64,000 nucleotides of DNA from Rhizobium giardinii bv. giardinii H152. Lineage in GTDB: Bacteria; Pseudomonadota; Alphaproteobacteria; Rhizobiales; Rhizobiaceae. The stretch is from contig NZ_KB902578.1 in assembly GCF_000379605.1 (NCBI RefSeq), forward strand, positions 284,291 to 348,290, in the 5' to 3' direction. Both the position numbers and the translations under genes were made by a program. Every line of letters starts with the position of its first letter. Positions within the stretch are counted from its first letter, which is position 1. Shown one piece after another: positions 19,834-30,258 of the stretch. The notes beneath the pieces were generated by a model that was given only the letters and a program-made list of their open reading frames with translations, ran no database searches and was not told the DNA's origin.

Positions 19834-19956
19834 AAGCTCAGTCCTTGCGAGCGTTGAAGACGCCGCCAGCAAGCCGTCTCGCACAATTGCTTTCGACCTC
19901 GAACATGATAGAGATCAACGAAAACATGATCGAGGCCACCTCGCCGGGATATCCGC

Positions 19957-20977
19957 GTGCTCTCAGTTCCACTACCTTTCCTTTCCGGCTTCGTCTTCGC
20001 GGTGGTCGCCCATCGAAGCCTGAAGGGTGTTGAGGCTGTAGGTCCGCGGCACATATTCCTCGCTTTCATCCTCCTCTATGCGCTTCAGGGCATGATCGTC
20101 GGGCTGCGCTTCGGTTATGGCATCGATGCTCTGGCGCCTGTCCAGCCGGTCACCGCCGCGATGATGCCGCCGCTCGCTTTTCTCGCCTTCCGGTCATTGG
20201 CCGGGGTGCTGCCGAAAAGGCCGATTCTGCATGCTGCTGCGCCGGTCGCCGTCGCCCTTTCTCTTGTCTTCCTGCCCGGTTTTGTCGACACGCTGCTGCT
20301 CGCGATATTCTTCGGTTATGGCCTGGCGCTCTATCGGCTGACGCTGACCGGCGACGAGGCCGCCGCGGAAGCTGCCCTTCAGCGTGCCCGTCCGGTGCTG
20401 CGCGTCGCGCGGTTGACGGCCGGTCTGATGCTGTTCTTCGCACTTTCCGACGGGGCGCTCGCGGTATACACGGCCTTCTACGGCCATGCCTCCGTGCCTG
20501 CCGCCGTCGGGCTGATGAACATCGTCGCCATTGGCGCGGTCCTCGCTTACTTTCTGCTACCCGAAACCGGGACCAGGCCGCTGGGCGAGCCGCGCGACCC
20601 GCCGAGCGAATCCGACAGGGCGACGTTGGCGAGCATCGAGAGCGCGCTTGAGGAGGCTTCTCTTTACAAGGACGAGAATCTCAGCCTGTCGCGGCTCGCC
20701 CGCAGGGCGGGCCTTCCGCCACGGGAGGTCTTCGGCTGTGATCAACCGCGCGACCGGTTTCAACCTCTCGCAGTTCGTCAACAACCGTCGCGTCGCCGAG
20801 GTCTGCCGCCTGCTTGAGGAAACAAGGAAGCCGTTGACCGAGATCATGTTCGAGGCCGGCTTCTCCACCAAGTCCAATTTCAATCGGGAATTCCGTCGCG
20901 TGACCGGGGTCAGCCCTTCGCACTATCGGGCAGAGGCGCGAAAGCAACAGGTGGCTGACCCAAAAGCGAAGACTTGA
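19957..20977 (+). pseudogene. AraC-family regulator with membrane N-terminus, broken by a 1-base frameshift
   Basis: The first frame (from GTG 19957) encodes about 6-7 transmembrane helices (PLPFLSGFVFAVVAHRSL onward to about residue 205), then a linker and the start of an AraC DNA-binding domain (LSLSRLARRAGLPPREV). At 20730-20733 the sequence reads GTCTTCGG. Removing one T joins it to the other frame, which continues SAVINRATGFNLSQFVNNRR and IMFEAGFSTKSNFNREFRRV to a stop at 20977. The repaired protein would be about 339 residues, the usual length of this membrane AraC class. As it stands the product loses both recognition helices. It may be a true pseudogene or a sequencing error. It is divergent from the hydrolase gene. 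Confidence 0.85.
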
Positions 20978-21146
20978 CCGGCACCCGTTATTCGCCGATA
21001 TCGCGCTGGCGAGCATCGCTAATTCGTGCTGGCTGTCGCAGGAAACATCTTGGCAATTCTTGCGCGCTATACCAGATAGGTCGCGGTGTCGCATGGCGCC
21101 GGGCATTCGGATGTGGTATCAGCGCCCGCCTAAAGAGAGGTCCGAA

Positions 21147-21206
21147 ATGTGCTCCCAAAGCAGCGGCTCGCAGAACCCGCCGGACAGGAAGACGGTCGGC
21201 ATTTGA
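21147..21206 (+). CDS. Possible 19-codon upstream ORF overlapping the glnD start
   Basis: An ATG at 21147 follows AGAGAGG with good spacing and opens a 19-codon frame ([19 protein letters not shown]). Its TGA at 21204-21206 overlaps the glnD ATG at 21206 as TGATG. Such an arrangement can couple translation. The competing explanation is that the same ribosome-binding site serves a GTG at 21149, in frame with glnD, giving a 968-residue protein. Confidence 0.3.
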   Translation: MCSQSSGSQNPPDRKTVGI

Positions 21207-24055
21207 TGACCATACATGACACTTCATTTCCCGATATCCTGAATGTCGCAGCGCTGAGAGCCAAGTGCAGCTTCATTGCTTCGGCGCATGCGGAGCATCG
21301 CGACATGATGCGTCGGGCGTTGCTTGCCGCCTTCAAGCAGGCCAATCTGGACGGCCGCCAGGCCGCCCGCGAGCTTTTGAAGCAGGATGGCAGCGGCCTC
21401 AGATGCGCCGAGCGGATTTCCTGGCTGCAGGACCAACTGATCACCGTGCTGCACGACTTCGTCCTTAACGAGGTCTTTGACGCCGCCAATGCGCAGCCCT
21501 GGACCCGCATCGCCGTCACCGCCGTCGGGGGGTATGGCCGCGGCACGCTGGCGCCGGGCTCGGATATCGATCTTCTCTTCCTGCTGCCGGCGAAAAAGGC
21601 TGTCTGGGCCGAGCCGGCAATCGAATTCATGCTCTATATCCTCTGGGATCTCGGCTTCAAGGTCGGCCACGCGACGCGCACGATCGACGAGTGCATCCGG
21701 CTGGCGCGCGGCGACATGACGATCCGCACGGCGATCCTCGAAACACGCTATATCTGCGGCTCACGCGATCTCGCAGACGAGCTCGAAACCCGCTTCGACA
21801 GCGAGATCGTCAAGAACACCGGCCCGGATTTCATCGCCGCCAAGCTCGCCGAGCGCGACGAGCGCCACCGCAAGGCCGGCGACACGCGCTATCTGGTCGA
21901 GCCGAACGTCAAGGAAGGCAAGGGTGGCCTGCGCGATCTCCACACGCTGTTCTGGATCGCCAAATACTTCTACCGCGTGAAAAATTCTGCCGACCTGATC
22001 AAGCTCGGCGTCCTCTCGCGCCAGGAATACGAGCTGTTCCAGAAGGCCGACGATTTCCTCTGGGCCGTGCGCTGCCACATGCATTTCCTGACCGGCAAGG
22101 CGGAGGAGCGGCTGTCCTTCGACATCCAGCGCGAGATCGCCGAAGCCCTCGGCTACCATGACCACCCCGGCCTGACCGCGGTCGAACGCTTCATGAAGCA
22201 TTATTTCCTGGTGGCGAAGAATGTCGGCGACCTCACGCGCATCTTCTGTGCCGCGCTCGAGGACCAGCAAGCCAAGCAGCTTCCGGGATTTACCGCGGCG
22301 CTCAGCCGTTTCACCCACCGCGTCCGCAAGATCGCCGGCACGCTGGAATTCGTCGATGACGGCGGGCGCATCGCGCTTGCGAGCCCCGATATCTTCAAGC
22401 GCGATCCGATCAACCTGATCCGCATCTTCCATGTCGCCGATATCAATGGCCTGGAGTTCCATCCGGCCGCCCTGAAGCAGGTGACCCGGTCGCTCGGCCT
22501 GATCACCCAGGCCGTGCGCGACAATGAGGAGGCCAACCGGCTCTTCATCTCGATGCTGACCTCGCGCCGCGACCCGGAACTGATCCTGCGGCGGATGAAC
22601 GAGGCCGGCGTGCTCGGCCGCTTCATCCCGGAATTCGGCAAGATCGTCTCGTTGATGCAGTTCAACATGTATCACCACTATACGGTGGACGAACATCTGC
22701 TGCGCGCCGTCGACGTGCTTTCGCGGATCGACCAGGGCCGCGACGAGGAACTGCACCCGCTTGCCGCCAAGCTGATGCCGGGCATCGAGGATCGCACCGC
22801 ATTGTTCGTTGCCGTGCTCCTGCATGACGTCGCCAAGGGGCGGCCCGAAGACCATTCGATCGCCGGTGCCAAGGTTGCCCGCAAGCTTTGCCCGCGCTTC
22901 GGCCTGACGCCGAAACAGACCGAGACCGTCGCCTGGCTGATCGAGGAACATCTGACCATGTCGATGGTCGCCCAGACGCGCGACCTCAACGATCGCAAGA
23001 CGATCATCGATTTCAGCGAACGGGTGCAGTCGCTCGACCGCCTGAAGATGCTGCTCGTGCTGACGATCGCCGATATCCGCGCCGTCGGTCCGGGTGTGTG
23101 GAACGGCTGGAAGGGCCAGCTGCTGCGCACGCTCTACTACGAGACCGAACTGCTTCTCTCCGGCGGCTTCTCCGACCTGCCGCGCAAGGAGCGTGCGGCA
23201 CATGCGGCCGAGGTGCTCTACAACGCGCTGTCAGACTGGAGCCAGAAGGATCGCAAGACCTATACCAAGCTGCACTACCAGCCCTATCTGCTCTCCGTGC
23301 CGCTGGAGGACCAGCTGCGCCACGCCCGCTTCATCCGCGACGCCGACAAGGCGGGCCGGGCGCTGGCAACGATGGTCAGGACCCACCAGTTCCACGCCAT
23401 CACCGAAATCACCGTGCTGTCGCCCGACCATCCGCGCCTGCTGGCTGTGATCGCCGGCGCCTGTGCCGCGGCCGGCGCCAACATCGTCGACGCGCAGATC
23501 TTCACGACCTCGGACGGGCGGGCACTGGACACCATCCTCGTCAACCGCGAGTTCCCGAACGATGACGACGAGACGCGCCGTGCCGCCAGCATCGGCAAGA
23601 TGATCGAGGACGTGCTGTCGGGCAAGAAGCGGCTGCCGGAGGTGATCGCCAGCCGGACCAAGCACCGCAAGCGCAACAAGGCGTTCACGGTGCCGCCGGC
23701 GGTCACCATCAGCAATGGCCTCTCCAACAAGTTCACGGTCATCGAGGTGGAATGCCTCGACCGCACCGGCCTGCTGTCGGAGATCACGGCCGTGTTGTCC
23801 GATCTTTCGCTCGATATCGCCTCCGCCCACATCACCACCTTCGGCGAGAAGGTCATCGATACCTTCTACGTCACCGACCTCGTCGGCCAGAAGATCACCA
23901 ATGAGGCCCGGCACGGCAATATCGTCGCGCGCCTGAAGGCGGTCATGTCGGATGAGGCCGACGAGATGCGCGACCGCATGCCGTCGGGCATGATCGCGCC
24001 GCAGAACACCCAGCGTCCGGCGGCGGCGCCCAGAAAAACCAAGGCGGATTCATGA
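21206..24055 (+). CDS. glnD: Bifunctional PII uridylyltransferase/uridylyl-removing enzyme
   Basis: A 949-residue nitrogen sensor that uridylylates PII proteins when glutamine is low and removes UMP when it is high. Domains in order are a nucleotidyltransferase with [20 protein letters not shown] (about 110-130), a helical linker, and an HD phosphohydrolase with [15 protein letters not shown] (about 535-550). Two C-terminal ACT domains (about 735-815 and 845-925) are where glutamine binds. GTG at 21149 would add 19 residues and has the better ribosome-binding site (AGAGAGG). ATG at 21206 overlaps a short upstream ORF. The stop overlaps murJ. Together with RpoN it belongs to the Ntr circuit. 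Confidence 0.96.
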   Translation: MTIHDTSFPDILNVAALRAKCSFIASAHAEHRDMMRRALLAAFKQANLDGRQAARELLKQDGSGLRCAERISWLQDQLITVLHDFVLNEVFDAANAQPWTRIAVTAVGGYGRGTLAPGSDIDLLFLLPAKKAVWAEPAIEFMLYILWDLGFKVGHATRTIDECIRLARGDMTIRTAILETRYICGSRDLADELETRFDSEIVKNTGPDFIAAKLAERDERHRKAGDTRYLVEPNVKEGKGGLRDLHTLFWIAKYFYRVKNSADLIKLGVLSRQEYELFQKADDFLWAVRCHMHFLTGKAEERLSFDIQREIAEALGYHDHPGLTAVERFMKHYFLVAKNVGDLTRIFCAALEDQQAKQLPGFTAALSRFTHRVRKIAGTLEFVDDGGRIALASPDIFKRDPINLIRIFHVADINGLEFHPAALKQVTRSLGLITQAVRDNEEANRLFISMLTSRRDPELILRRMNEAGVLGRFIPEFGKIVSLMQFNMYHHYTVDEHLLRAVDVLSRIDQGRDEELHPLAAKLMPGIEDRTALFVAVLLHDVAKGRPEDHSIAGAKVARKLCPRFGLTPKQTETVAWLIEEHLTMSMVAQTRDLNDRKTIIDFSERVQSLDRLKMLLVLTIADIRAVGPGVWNGWKGQLLRTLYYETELLLSGGFSDLPRKERAAHAAEVLYNALSDWSQKDRKTYTKLHYQPYLLSVPLEDQLRHARFIRDADKAGRALATMVRTHQFHAITEITVLSPDHPRLLAVIAGACAAAGANIVDAQIFTTSDGRALDTILVNREFPNDDDETRRAASIGKMIEDVLSGKKRLPEVIASRTKHRKRNKAFTVPPAVTISNGLSNKFTVIEVECLDRTGLLSEITAVLSDLSLDIASAHITTFGEKVIDTFYVTDLVGQKITNEARHGNIVARLKAVMSDEADEMRDRMPSGMIAPQNTQRPAAAPRKTKADS

Positions 24056-25644
24056 GCCTCGTCGGGAAATTCATGACGGTCGGCGGTGCCACGCTCGGCA
24101 GTCGCATCTTCGGCTTCGCCCGCGAAACGTTGATGGCGGCCGCCCTCGGCACGGGGCCGATGGCCGACGTTTTCTACGCCGCCTTCCGCTTCCCCAATCT
24201 CTTTCGACGCCTGTTTGCCGAGGGTGCCTTCAACGCCGCCTTCGTGCCGCTGTTTTCCAAGGAGATCGAGGCGAACGGCACGGACGGCGCCAAGCGCTTT
24301 TCGGAAGAAGTCTTCGGCGTGCTCTTTTCGGTGCTCCTCATCCTCACCATCGTGATGGAGCTTTCCATGCCGCTCCTGGTGCGCTTCATCATCGCGCCGG
24401 GCTTTGCCGACGATCCGCAGAAATTCGGCATCACGGTCAGCATGGCGGCGGTGATGTTTCCTTACCTGATGTGTATGTCGCTGACCGCGATGATGAGCGG
24501 CATGCTGAATTCGCTGCATCATTTCTTCGCGGCCGCCGTCGCGCCGATCTTCCTCAATGTCGTGATGATCGGCGCGCTGTTCTATGCGCTCTATACGGGC
24601 GCCGATCCGCTGGCGACCGCCTGGTATCTGTCCTGGGGCGTGCTGGCGGCCGGCATCCTGCAGCTTGCCGTCGTCTATCTCGGCGTTCTCCATGCCGGCA
24701 TGAGCATCGGCCTGCGCTTTCCCCGCTTCACGCCCAACGTCAAGCGCCTGCTGATCCTTGCCGTACCTGCCGCGATCACCGGCGGCATCACCCAGATCAA
24801 CCAGCTGATCGGCCAGGCAATCGCGTCTGCCCAGGACGGCGCCATTTCCGCCCTGCAATATGCCGATCGCATCTATCAGCTGCCGCTCGGCGTCGTCGGG
24901 ATTGCCGTCGGCGTGGTGCTTCTTCCGGAACTGTCGCGCGCGCTCAAGGGCGGCAATCTGCGCGAAGCCGGAAACCTGCAGAACCGCTCGATCGAATTCG
25001 TGCTGTTCCTGACGATCCCGGCGGCTTTCGCGCTCTGGATTCTCTCCGACGAGATCATCCGCGTGCTCTACGAGCGCGGCGCCTTCCACGCGCAGAACAC
25101 CGAGATCGTGGGGTCGATCCTCGCCATTTACGGCATCGGCCTGCCGGCCTTCGTGCTGATCAAGGCGCTGCAGCCGGGCTTTTACGCCCGCGAGGACACC
25201 AAGACGCCGATGCGGTTTTCCGTCGTCGCCGTCGCCGTCAACTGCGCGGCAGCCCTGACCCTGTTCCCGCGTCTCGGGGCGCCGGGCATCGCAATCGCCG
25301 AAGCGACGGCTGGTTGGCTCAGCACCATCCTGCTCTTCGTCACGCTGCTGCGCCGCGGCCATCTCGTGTGGGAATGGGCGCTTATGCGGCGGACAGCGCT
25401 TCTCATCGTGTCTGCGGCAGTCATGGGCGGCGCGCTTTATTATCTCCGTGGCGTCTTTGCGGCATCGCTCGCCTCCGGTTCGCCGCTCCTGACAAAGATC
25501 GGGGCGCTCAGCCTGCTGATTGCCGTCTCGATGACCGTCTATTTCGCCGTCGCCTTCCTCATCGGCGGTGCCGATCTCGGCATGATCCGGCGGAATTTGA
25601 AGCGCAAGGCCGGAGCCAAACCGGCCCCGCCCGCCGATATCTGA
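24052..25644 (+). CDS. murJ: Lipid II flippase MurJ (MviN)
   Basis: A 530-residue integral membrane protein of the MOP exporter superfamily with about 14 helices. It begins [20 protein letters not shown] and has [20 protein letters not shown], a characteristic early motif of MurJ. The segments [20 protein letters not shown] and [18 protein letters not shown] are also family hallmarks. It moves lipid II across the inner membrane for peptidoglycan synthesis. It overlaps glnD as ATGA, so translation is coupled; glnD-murJ-trpS is a common alphaproteobacterial order. Confidence 0.96.
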   Translation: MSLVGKFMTVGGATLGSRIFGFARETLMAAALGTGPMADVFYAAFRFPNLFRRLFAEGAFNAAFVPLFSKEIEANGTDGAKRFSEEVFGVLFSVLLILTIVMELSMPLLVRFIIAPGFADDPQKFGITVSMAAVMFPYLMCMSLTAMMSGMLNSLHHFFAAAVAPIFLNVVMIGALFYALYTGADPLATAWYLSWGVLAAGILQLAVVYLGVLHAGMSIGLRFPRFTPNVKRLLILAVPAAITGGITQINQLIGQAIASAQDGAISALQYADRIYQLPLGVVGIAVGVVLLPELSRALKGGNLREAGNLQNRSIEFVLFLTIPAAFALWILSDEIIRVLYERGAFHAQNTEIVGSILAIYGIGLPAFVLIKALQPGFYAREDTKTPMRFSVVAVAVNCAAALTLFPRLGAPGIAIAEATAGWLSTILLFVTLLRRGHLVWEWALMRRTALLIVSAAVMGGALYYLRGVFAASLASGSPLLTKIGALSLLIAVSMTVYFAVAFLIGGADLGMIRRNLKRKAGAKPAPPADI

Positions 25645-25683
25645 CACGGCGCCCGTGAAAGAGATGATCGCGCGTTGCGCCTG

Positions 25684-26166
25684 TCAGGTCCGTCTGCCTG
25701 ACCGGCGCTTGGCGGCCAGGAGGCCGCCGCCCCTGCGGCCGCAATGGGCCCATTGGCGCCGGGGACCCGTATCGACGTGAATGATGCCGTTGCAATAGCG
25801 GCCGATGCCGCCGATGCCGGGTGCCGTTCTTGCGGCGGCGATGATCCTGCTTTCCGACACGCCGGGCACGCGGATATCCGCGGCCTGACACAGTCGGTGA
25901 AGTGAGCCGCGGCGATGCGCGCGCGGGCGGTGACCTGATGTTACCAGCGGCCGTTGCCCGGTGCTGGCAGCAATATGCGCCAATATGCTTCGCAGTCTGG
26001 GCGAGAAGCAGTTGGTCATGACCGAGGCGGTCTGGACGGCATAGGCTACGGTTATGCTGCGGGTGGGAAGGCTGACCTTGCGCCGCTTGCCATCGCTGGC
26101 TTCGCTGCTGGTGAAGAAGGACAAGGCGAGCAGGCAGGAAAGAGCAATCGAGAAAACGTCACGCAT
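25684..26166 (-). CDS. Small secreted peptidase M15-like protein
   Basis: A 160-residue protein with a signal peptide (about 1-23, VFSIALSCLLALSFFTSSEA). The mature part resembles M15-type DD-peptidases: LVTSGHRPRAHRRGSLH is followed by CQAADIRV and a late GIIHVDTGPRRQW, supplying His, Asp and His at the usual zinc-site positions. It probably trims or binds peptidoglycan. The C-terminus is Arg/Gly-rich. The chosen ATG follows AGGGGA; nine more codons upstream are open. It is convergent with murJ. Being short and diverged, it may have lost full activity. Confidence 0.7.
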   Translation of the reverse strand: MRDVFSIALSCLLALSFFTSSEASDGKRRKVSLPTRSITVAYAVQTASVMTNCFSPRLRSILAHIAASTGQRPLVTSGHRPRAHRRGSLHRLCQAADIRVPGVSESRIIAAARTAPGIGGIGRYCNGIIHVDTGPRRQWAHCGRRGGGLLAAKRRSGRRT

Positions 26167-26607
26167 AGCAATCCCCCTAGGCAAATGCCTCACGGCACGT
26201 TGGTTTCGGATGCGGCATGCAAAACGGCATCGACCCGCCGCGCGTTTTGGAGCACGGCAGTCGGACGGCCCCCTTAAACGACGGGGCTTACGGACAAGAT
26301 GGTAAATTCATCCAAAATGAAGCAAAATTGTGGAATCGAATGTCTACAACGCAAATTGCAGATCATGGTTTGATTGAGTTTTGTATTATAGACAAATTTA
26401 AATTAGAGAAAAAAATTCTAGTTTGACTTGGGGTGCGGCCGTTGCGCCAGCTTGAACCGGCGCCGAGGGCGATCGGCCGTGCGCGTTCGCCGCTACATCA
26501 GGATCCGCAAACTGCGTGGACGCCTCTTGATCGCTGCCGCGCCTGTGTGCATAAGCCCGCCAACAGCAACAGAGGCCGGGCCCTCCACAAGCCCGAATGA
26601 GGACACG
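26167..26607. other. Intergenic region with an AT-rich pocket upstream of trpS
   Basis: This 441-bp stretch contains no convincing gene. About 26290-26430 is strikingly AT-rich compared with everything around it, with runs such as ATTATAGACAAATTTAAATT and AGAAAAAAATTCTAG. It then returns abruptly to GC-rich sequence. It may hold promoter material for trpS or be a remnant of foreign DNA. A 69-codon frame (26217-26426) crosses it without a ribosome-binding site or any recognisable feature. Confidence 0.5.
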
Positions 26608-27675
26608 ATGTCAGACTTCAAGCCGCTCGTTTTTTCCGGCGTCCAGCCCACCGGCAATCTCCATCTCGGCAATTATCTCGGCGCGATCCGCAAGTTCGTG
26701 GCGCTGCAGGAAAACAACGATTGCATCTATTGCGTCGTCGACCTGCACGCGATCACCGCGCAACTCGTGCATGCGGACATGCGCAGTCAGATCCGCTCGA
26801 TCGCCGCCGCCTTCATCGCCGCCGGCATCGACCCGAAGAGGCACATCGTTTTCAACCAGTCGGCTGTGCCGCAGCATGCCGAGCTCGCCTGGATCTTCAA
26901 TTGCGTCGCCCGCATCGGCTGGATGGAACGCATGACGCAGTTCAAGGACAAGTCCGGCGGCAAGAACGCCGAGCAGATGTCGCTTGGCCTGCTCGCCTAT
27001 CCGAGCCTGATGGCCGCCGACATTCTCGTCTATCGCGGCACGCATGTGCCGGTTGGCGATGACCAGAAGCAGCATCTGGAGCTTGCCCGCGATATCGCCA
27101 TGAAGTTCAACATCGACTTCATGGAACATATCCGCAAGACCGGTTACGGCGTCGATATCAAGGTCGGCGAGGAGCCCGTTCACGCCTTTTTCCCGATGGT
27201 CGAACCGTTGATCGACGGCCCGGCGCCGCGTGTGATGAGCCTGCGGGACGGGACGAAGAAGATGTCGAAGTCGGACGCGTCCGATCTGTCGCGCATCAAC
27301 CTGACGGACGACGCCGATGCGATTTCCAAGAAGATCCGCAAGGCAAAGACCGACCCGGATGCCTTGCCGAGCGAGGTCGATGGCCTCAAGGGTCGCGCGG
27401 AAGCGGACAACCTCGTTGGCATCTATGCGGCGCTTGCCGACAAGACTAAGGGCCAGGTTCTGGAGGAGTTCGGCGGCCAGCAGTTCTCGGTCTTCAAGCC
27501 GGCGCTGGTGGATCTGGCGGTCAACGTTCTTGCGCCGATTTCGGGCGAAATGCGCCGCCTGATGGATGACACGACCCACATCGACGGCATCCTGCGCGAT
27601 GGCGGCGAGCGGGCCCGGGCGAGGGCGGAAGTGACGATGAACCAGGTCCGGGAGATCGTCGGCTTTCTGCAATAA
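26608..27675 (+). CDS. trpS: Tryptophanyl-tRNA synthetase
   Basis: A 355-residue class I aminoacyl-tRNA synthetase. The HIGH-type motif is [12 protein letters not shown] (about residues 14-25) and the KMSKS motif is KKMSKSDAS (about 218-226). The Trp-specific segments [15 protein letters not shown] and [16 protein letters not shown] are intact. The ATG at 26608 has GAGGA upstream; the frame runs 60 codons further but that part is Arg-rich and unlike the family. It follows murJ after the M15-like gene and the AT-rich gap. Confidence 0.97.
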   Translation: MSDFKPLVFSGVQPTGNLHLGNYLGAIRKFVALQENNDCIYCVVDLHAITAQLVHADMRSQIRSIAAAFIAAGIDPKRHIVFNQSAVPQHAELAWIFNCVARIGWMERMTQFKDKSGGKNAEQMSLGLLAYPSLMAADILVYRGTHVPVGDDQKQHLELARDIAMKFNIDFMEHIRKTGYGVDIKVGEEPVHAFFPMVEPLIDGPAPRVMSLRDGTKKMSKSDASDLSRINLTDDADAISKKIRKAKTDPDALPSEVDGLKGRAEADNLVGIYAALADKTKGQVLEEFGGQQFSVFKPALVDLAVNVLAPISGEMRRLMDDTTHIDGILRDGGERARARAEVTMNQVREIVGFLQ

Positions 27676-27728
27676 ACCGACGCAAAAGAAACCTTGCAGC
27701 CAAAAATATCGGGTGTAAGAGTCCCGCT

Positions 27729-28220
27729 ATGGTTTCAACACGACTCTCACGACTGGAAGGTCACCGCCGTAAATTTATGGCGGTGATCGACGATACGCCG
27801 GAATGCGGCCGGGCCGTTCACTATGCCGGCATGAGGGCCAAGAATTCCAACGGCGGCCTGGTTCTTCTGTACGTCATTGCCGACGGCGATTTCCAGCAAT
27901 GGCTTGGCGTCGAAGGCATCATGCGGGCAGAAGCGCGCGAGGAGGCCGAGGCGACGCTCGCCAAGATCGCCCAGACGGTGCGCGAGACGATAGGCATCGA
28001 ACCGGAGATGGTGATCCGCGAAGGCAGCGCCACCGAGCAGATCTACAGCCTGATCGAGGAAGACCGGGACATCGCGATCCTCGTGCTCGCAGCCGGTTCC
28101 GCCAAGGATGGCCCGGGGCCGCTGGTATCCTCGATCGCCGGCAAGACGGCGGCATTTCCGATCCCGGTGACGGTCATACCGGACACCCTGACGGATGCGG
28201 AAATCGACGCGTTGAGCTGA
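27729..28220 (+). CDS. Universal stress protein (UspA family)
   Basis: A 163-residue single-domain Usp protein. The first strand is RRKFMAVIDDTPECGRAVHY, with the acidic ATP-site residues after AVID. The ATP-binding loop is ILVLAAGSAKDGPGPLVSSI, close to the G-2x-G-9x-G(S/T) pattern, and the last strand is FPIPVTVIP. Such proteins bind ATP and are induced in starvation or oxidative stress. It lies between trpS and the Nfu gene in one direction, 53 bp from trpS. Confidence 0.85.
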   Translation: MVSTRLSRLEGHRRKFMAVIDDTPECGRAVHYAGMRAKNSNGGLVLLYVIADGDFQQWLGVEGIMRAEAREEAEATLAKIAQTVRETIGIEPEMVIREGSATEQIYSLIEEDRDIAILVLAAGSAKDGPGPLVSSIAGKTAAFPIPVTVIPDTLTDAEIDALS

Positions 28221-28360
28221 AGGCAGCATCAGTCGTTTTCATCCTTCCCGGCCGGAATCGGTCCCTGGCGCATCTTGAAGCCGTTGTTCAAACGGCCTAT
28301 ATTTTTGAATAATTCTAAACAGGCTGGTTGAACGTCATCCCGGCCGACGCGGAGAAAGAC

Positions 28361-28927
28361 ATGTTCATCCAGACTGAAGCCACGCCGAACCCGGCGACGT
28401 TGAAATTCCTGCCCGGCAAGGTGGTCATGGAAAACGGCACGGCCGAATTCCGTGATGCCGAAGAAGCGGCGGCCGGTTCGGCGCTCGCCTCCCGGCTGTT
28501 CATGATACCTGGCGTCACCGGGGTCTATTTCGGCTACGATTTCATCACCGTGACCAAGGAAGATCAGGAATGGCAGCACCTGAAGCCCGCCATTCTCGGC
28601 TCGATCATGGAACACTTCATGTCCGGCCAGCCGGTCATGGCGGTGCAGACCCGCGCCGAAGAGAGCGATCTGGACGGCGAGTTCTTCGACGAAGGTGACG
28701 AGACGATCGTCGCCACGATCAAGGAACTGCTGGAAAGCCGCGTCCGCCCGGCCGTTGCCCAGGATGGCGGCGACATCACCTTCAAGGGGTTCCGCGACGG
28801 GGTCGTCTTCCTCAACATGAAGGGTGCCTGCTCCGGTTGCCCGTCCTCGACGGCGACGCTGAAGCACGGAGTGCAGAACCTTTTGCACCATTTCATTCCC
28901 GAGGTGCAGGCGGTTGAAGCCGTCTGA
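28361..28927 (+). CDS. NifU-like Fe-S cluster carrier (Nfu family)
   Basis: A 188-residue protein. The N-terminal Nfu_N domain (about 1-88) starts MFIQTEATPNPATLKFLPG. The C-terminal NifU domain (about 105-185) carries the CxxC cluster ligand in KGACSGCPSSTATLKHG and the RPAVAQDGGDI stretch. The order matches mitochondrial NFU1-type and alphaproteobacterial Nfu proteins, which deliver [4Fe-4S] clusters to targets. MiaB, encoded 2 kb downstream, is a plausible client. GGAGAAAG precedes the ATG; an 11-codon extension upstream is less likely. Confidence 0.92.
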   Translation: MFIQTEATPNPATLKFLPGKVVMENGTAEFRDAEEAAAGSALASRLFMIPGVTGVYFGYDFITVTKEDQEWQHLKPAILGSIMEHFMSGQPVMAVQTRAEESDLDGEFFDEGDETIVATIKELLESRVRPAVAQDGGDITFKGFRDGVVFLNMKGACSGCPSSTATLKHGVQNLLHHFIPEVQAVEAV

Positions 28928-28974
28928 GCGAGCGTACAGCCAGTGCCGCGACTATGCGTTAGAGTTCTCCACCT

Positions 28975-29640
28975 ATGATCGTCCTGGCCATCGATACGGC
29001 TGGGACAGGTTGTTTTGCCGCCGTTTATGACAGCACCGCCGATAAAATACTGGCATCTGCCGGTGCCGATATCGGCCGCGGTCACGCCGAGCGGCTCTTG
29101 GCCTTCGTCGACCAGGCGCTTGCCGAAAGCGGCAAGGTCTTGTCCGCCATCGATCGCATTGCCGTTACCATCGGCCCCGGCTCGTTTACCGGTATCCGGG
29201 TCGGTGTTGCCGCAGCGCGCGGCTTCGCTCTCGCCCTCGGCGTGCCGTCGGTCGGGGTGTCCATCCTCGCCGCGCTTGCCAAATCTGCGGCCGAAAAACA
29301 TCCGGGCCGGCCGGTGCTGGCCGCAATGGATGCGAAACGCGACGAACTCTATTGCCAGATATTCGAGGCGGGCGGCACGCCGCGGACCGAGGCGCAGATC
29401 GTCCAGCTTGACGATGCGCGGCGCATGTTCACCGGTTTCGACGGCGTCGTCTGCGGCTCCGCCACCCGCCATCTGACCGATGCTCCTTTGCCGGATGTGG
29501 CTGAGGTCGACGCCGCCGACATCGGCATCGTGGCGCGGCTGGGCGCGGCCGCTGATCCCTCGCAGGGCAAGCCGAGCCCGCTTTATCTGCGCGGGCCGGA
29601 TGTGAGGCCGCAGGCCGGCTTTGCCGTTGCGCGGGCGTAA
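28975..29640 (+). CDS. tsaB: tRNA threonylcarbamoyladenosine protein TsaB
   Basis: A 221-residue pseudo-ASKHA ATPase. The N-terminus MIVLAIDTAGTGCFAAVYD and the motif ITIGPGSFTGIRVGVAAARG-like stretch (about 63-82) identify TsaB. With TsaC, TsaD and TsaE it makes t6A at position 37 of ANN-decoding tRNAs; TsaB is the non-catalytic partner that holds TsaD. It is immediately followed by rimI, a frequent pair. miaB, another A37 modification gene, lies downstream. Confidence 0.93.
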   Translation: MIVLAIDTAGTGCFAAVYDSTADKILASAGADIGRGHAERLLAFVDQALAESGKVLSAIDRIAVTIGPGSFTGIRVGVAAARGFALALGVPSVGVSILAALAKSAAEKHPGRPVLAAMDAKRDELYCQIFEAGGTPRTEAQIVQLDDARRMFTGFDGVVCGSATRHLTDAPLPDVAEVDAADIGIVARLGAAADPSQGKPSPLYLRGPDVRPQAGFAVARA

Positions 29641-29649
29641 GAGCGTAAG

Positions 29650-30147
29650 ATGTCGCTGACGGACTATTTCATCCGCAAGCCCGAGTTCGAGATCGTCCCG
29701 CTGGAAACGGACGACCTGCCGCAGGCTGCTGCCATCCACCAGTTGCGCTTCGCATCGCCGTGGAGCGATGGCGAACTACATTCCCTGCTGGTTCAGGACA
29801 CGGTCTTCGGTTTTGTCGCGCGCCAGAGCAATGCCTATGGGCGGCCTTTGACCGGCGGCTTCGTGCTGTCGCGCGTCGCCGCCGGAGAGGCGGAAATCCT
29901 GACGATCGGCGTCGATCCACGGTTCGCGCGCCTGGGCCTCGGCTGGCGGCTGATGCGCGCAGCGCTGCGCGAGGCGCGCGATCAGGCGGCCGAAGCGGTC
30001 TTCCTCGAAGTCGATGAAACCAATGGTGCGGCCATTGGCCTCTATCGCAAGCTCGGTTTTGTCGATGTCGGCAAAAGACGGGCCTATTATCAGGGTCCTG
30101 GCGGCACCAGAACCGCAGCCCTTGTCATGCGCCTCGATCTTGGCTAG
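29650..30147 (+). CDS. rimI: Ribosomal protein S18-alanine N-acetyltransferase RimI-like
   Basis: A 165-residue GNAT acetyltransferase. The acetyl-CoA motif A reads TIGVDPRFARLGLGWRLMRA (R-x-x-G-x-G type). Motif B is EVDETNGAAIGLYRKLGFVD, ending GKRRAYYQGPGG, which is typical of RimI. It starts 9 bp after tsaB, and the two are commonly cotranscribed. RimI acetylates the N-terminus of S18; other N-terminal substrates are possible, so the specific target is inferred from context. Confidence 0.85.
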   Translation: MSLTDYFIRKPEFEIVPLETDDLPQAAAIHQLRFASPWSDGELHSLLVQDTVFGFVARQSNAYGRPLTGGFVLSRVAAGEAEILTIGVDPRFARLGLGWRLMRAALREARDQAAEAVFLEVDETNGAAIGLYRKLGFVDVGKRRAYYQGPGGTRTAALVMRLDLG

Positions 30148-30258
30148 CCCTACGGGCTCTGAAAGGGGGACGCGCTTGCGCCGCCACGCCGACGAGACGA
30201 TCACCGATCGAGTTAGACGCTGCGCTGCGGTCCGGCTGCAGGCGTGGAGTTTGTGCGC

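Noticed and set aside
26217-26426. 69-codon frame across the AT-rich pocket
   Set aside because: No ribosome-binding site or recognisable feature; the frame begins in GC-rich intergenic DNA and changes composition halfway.
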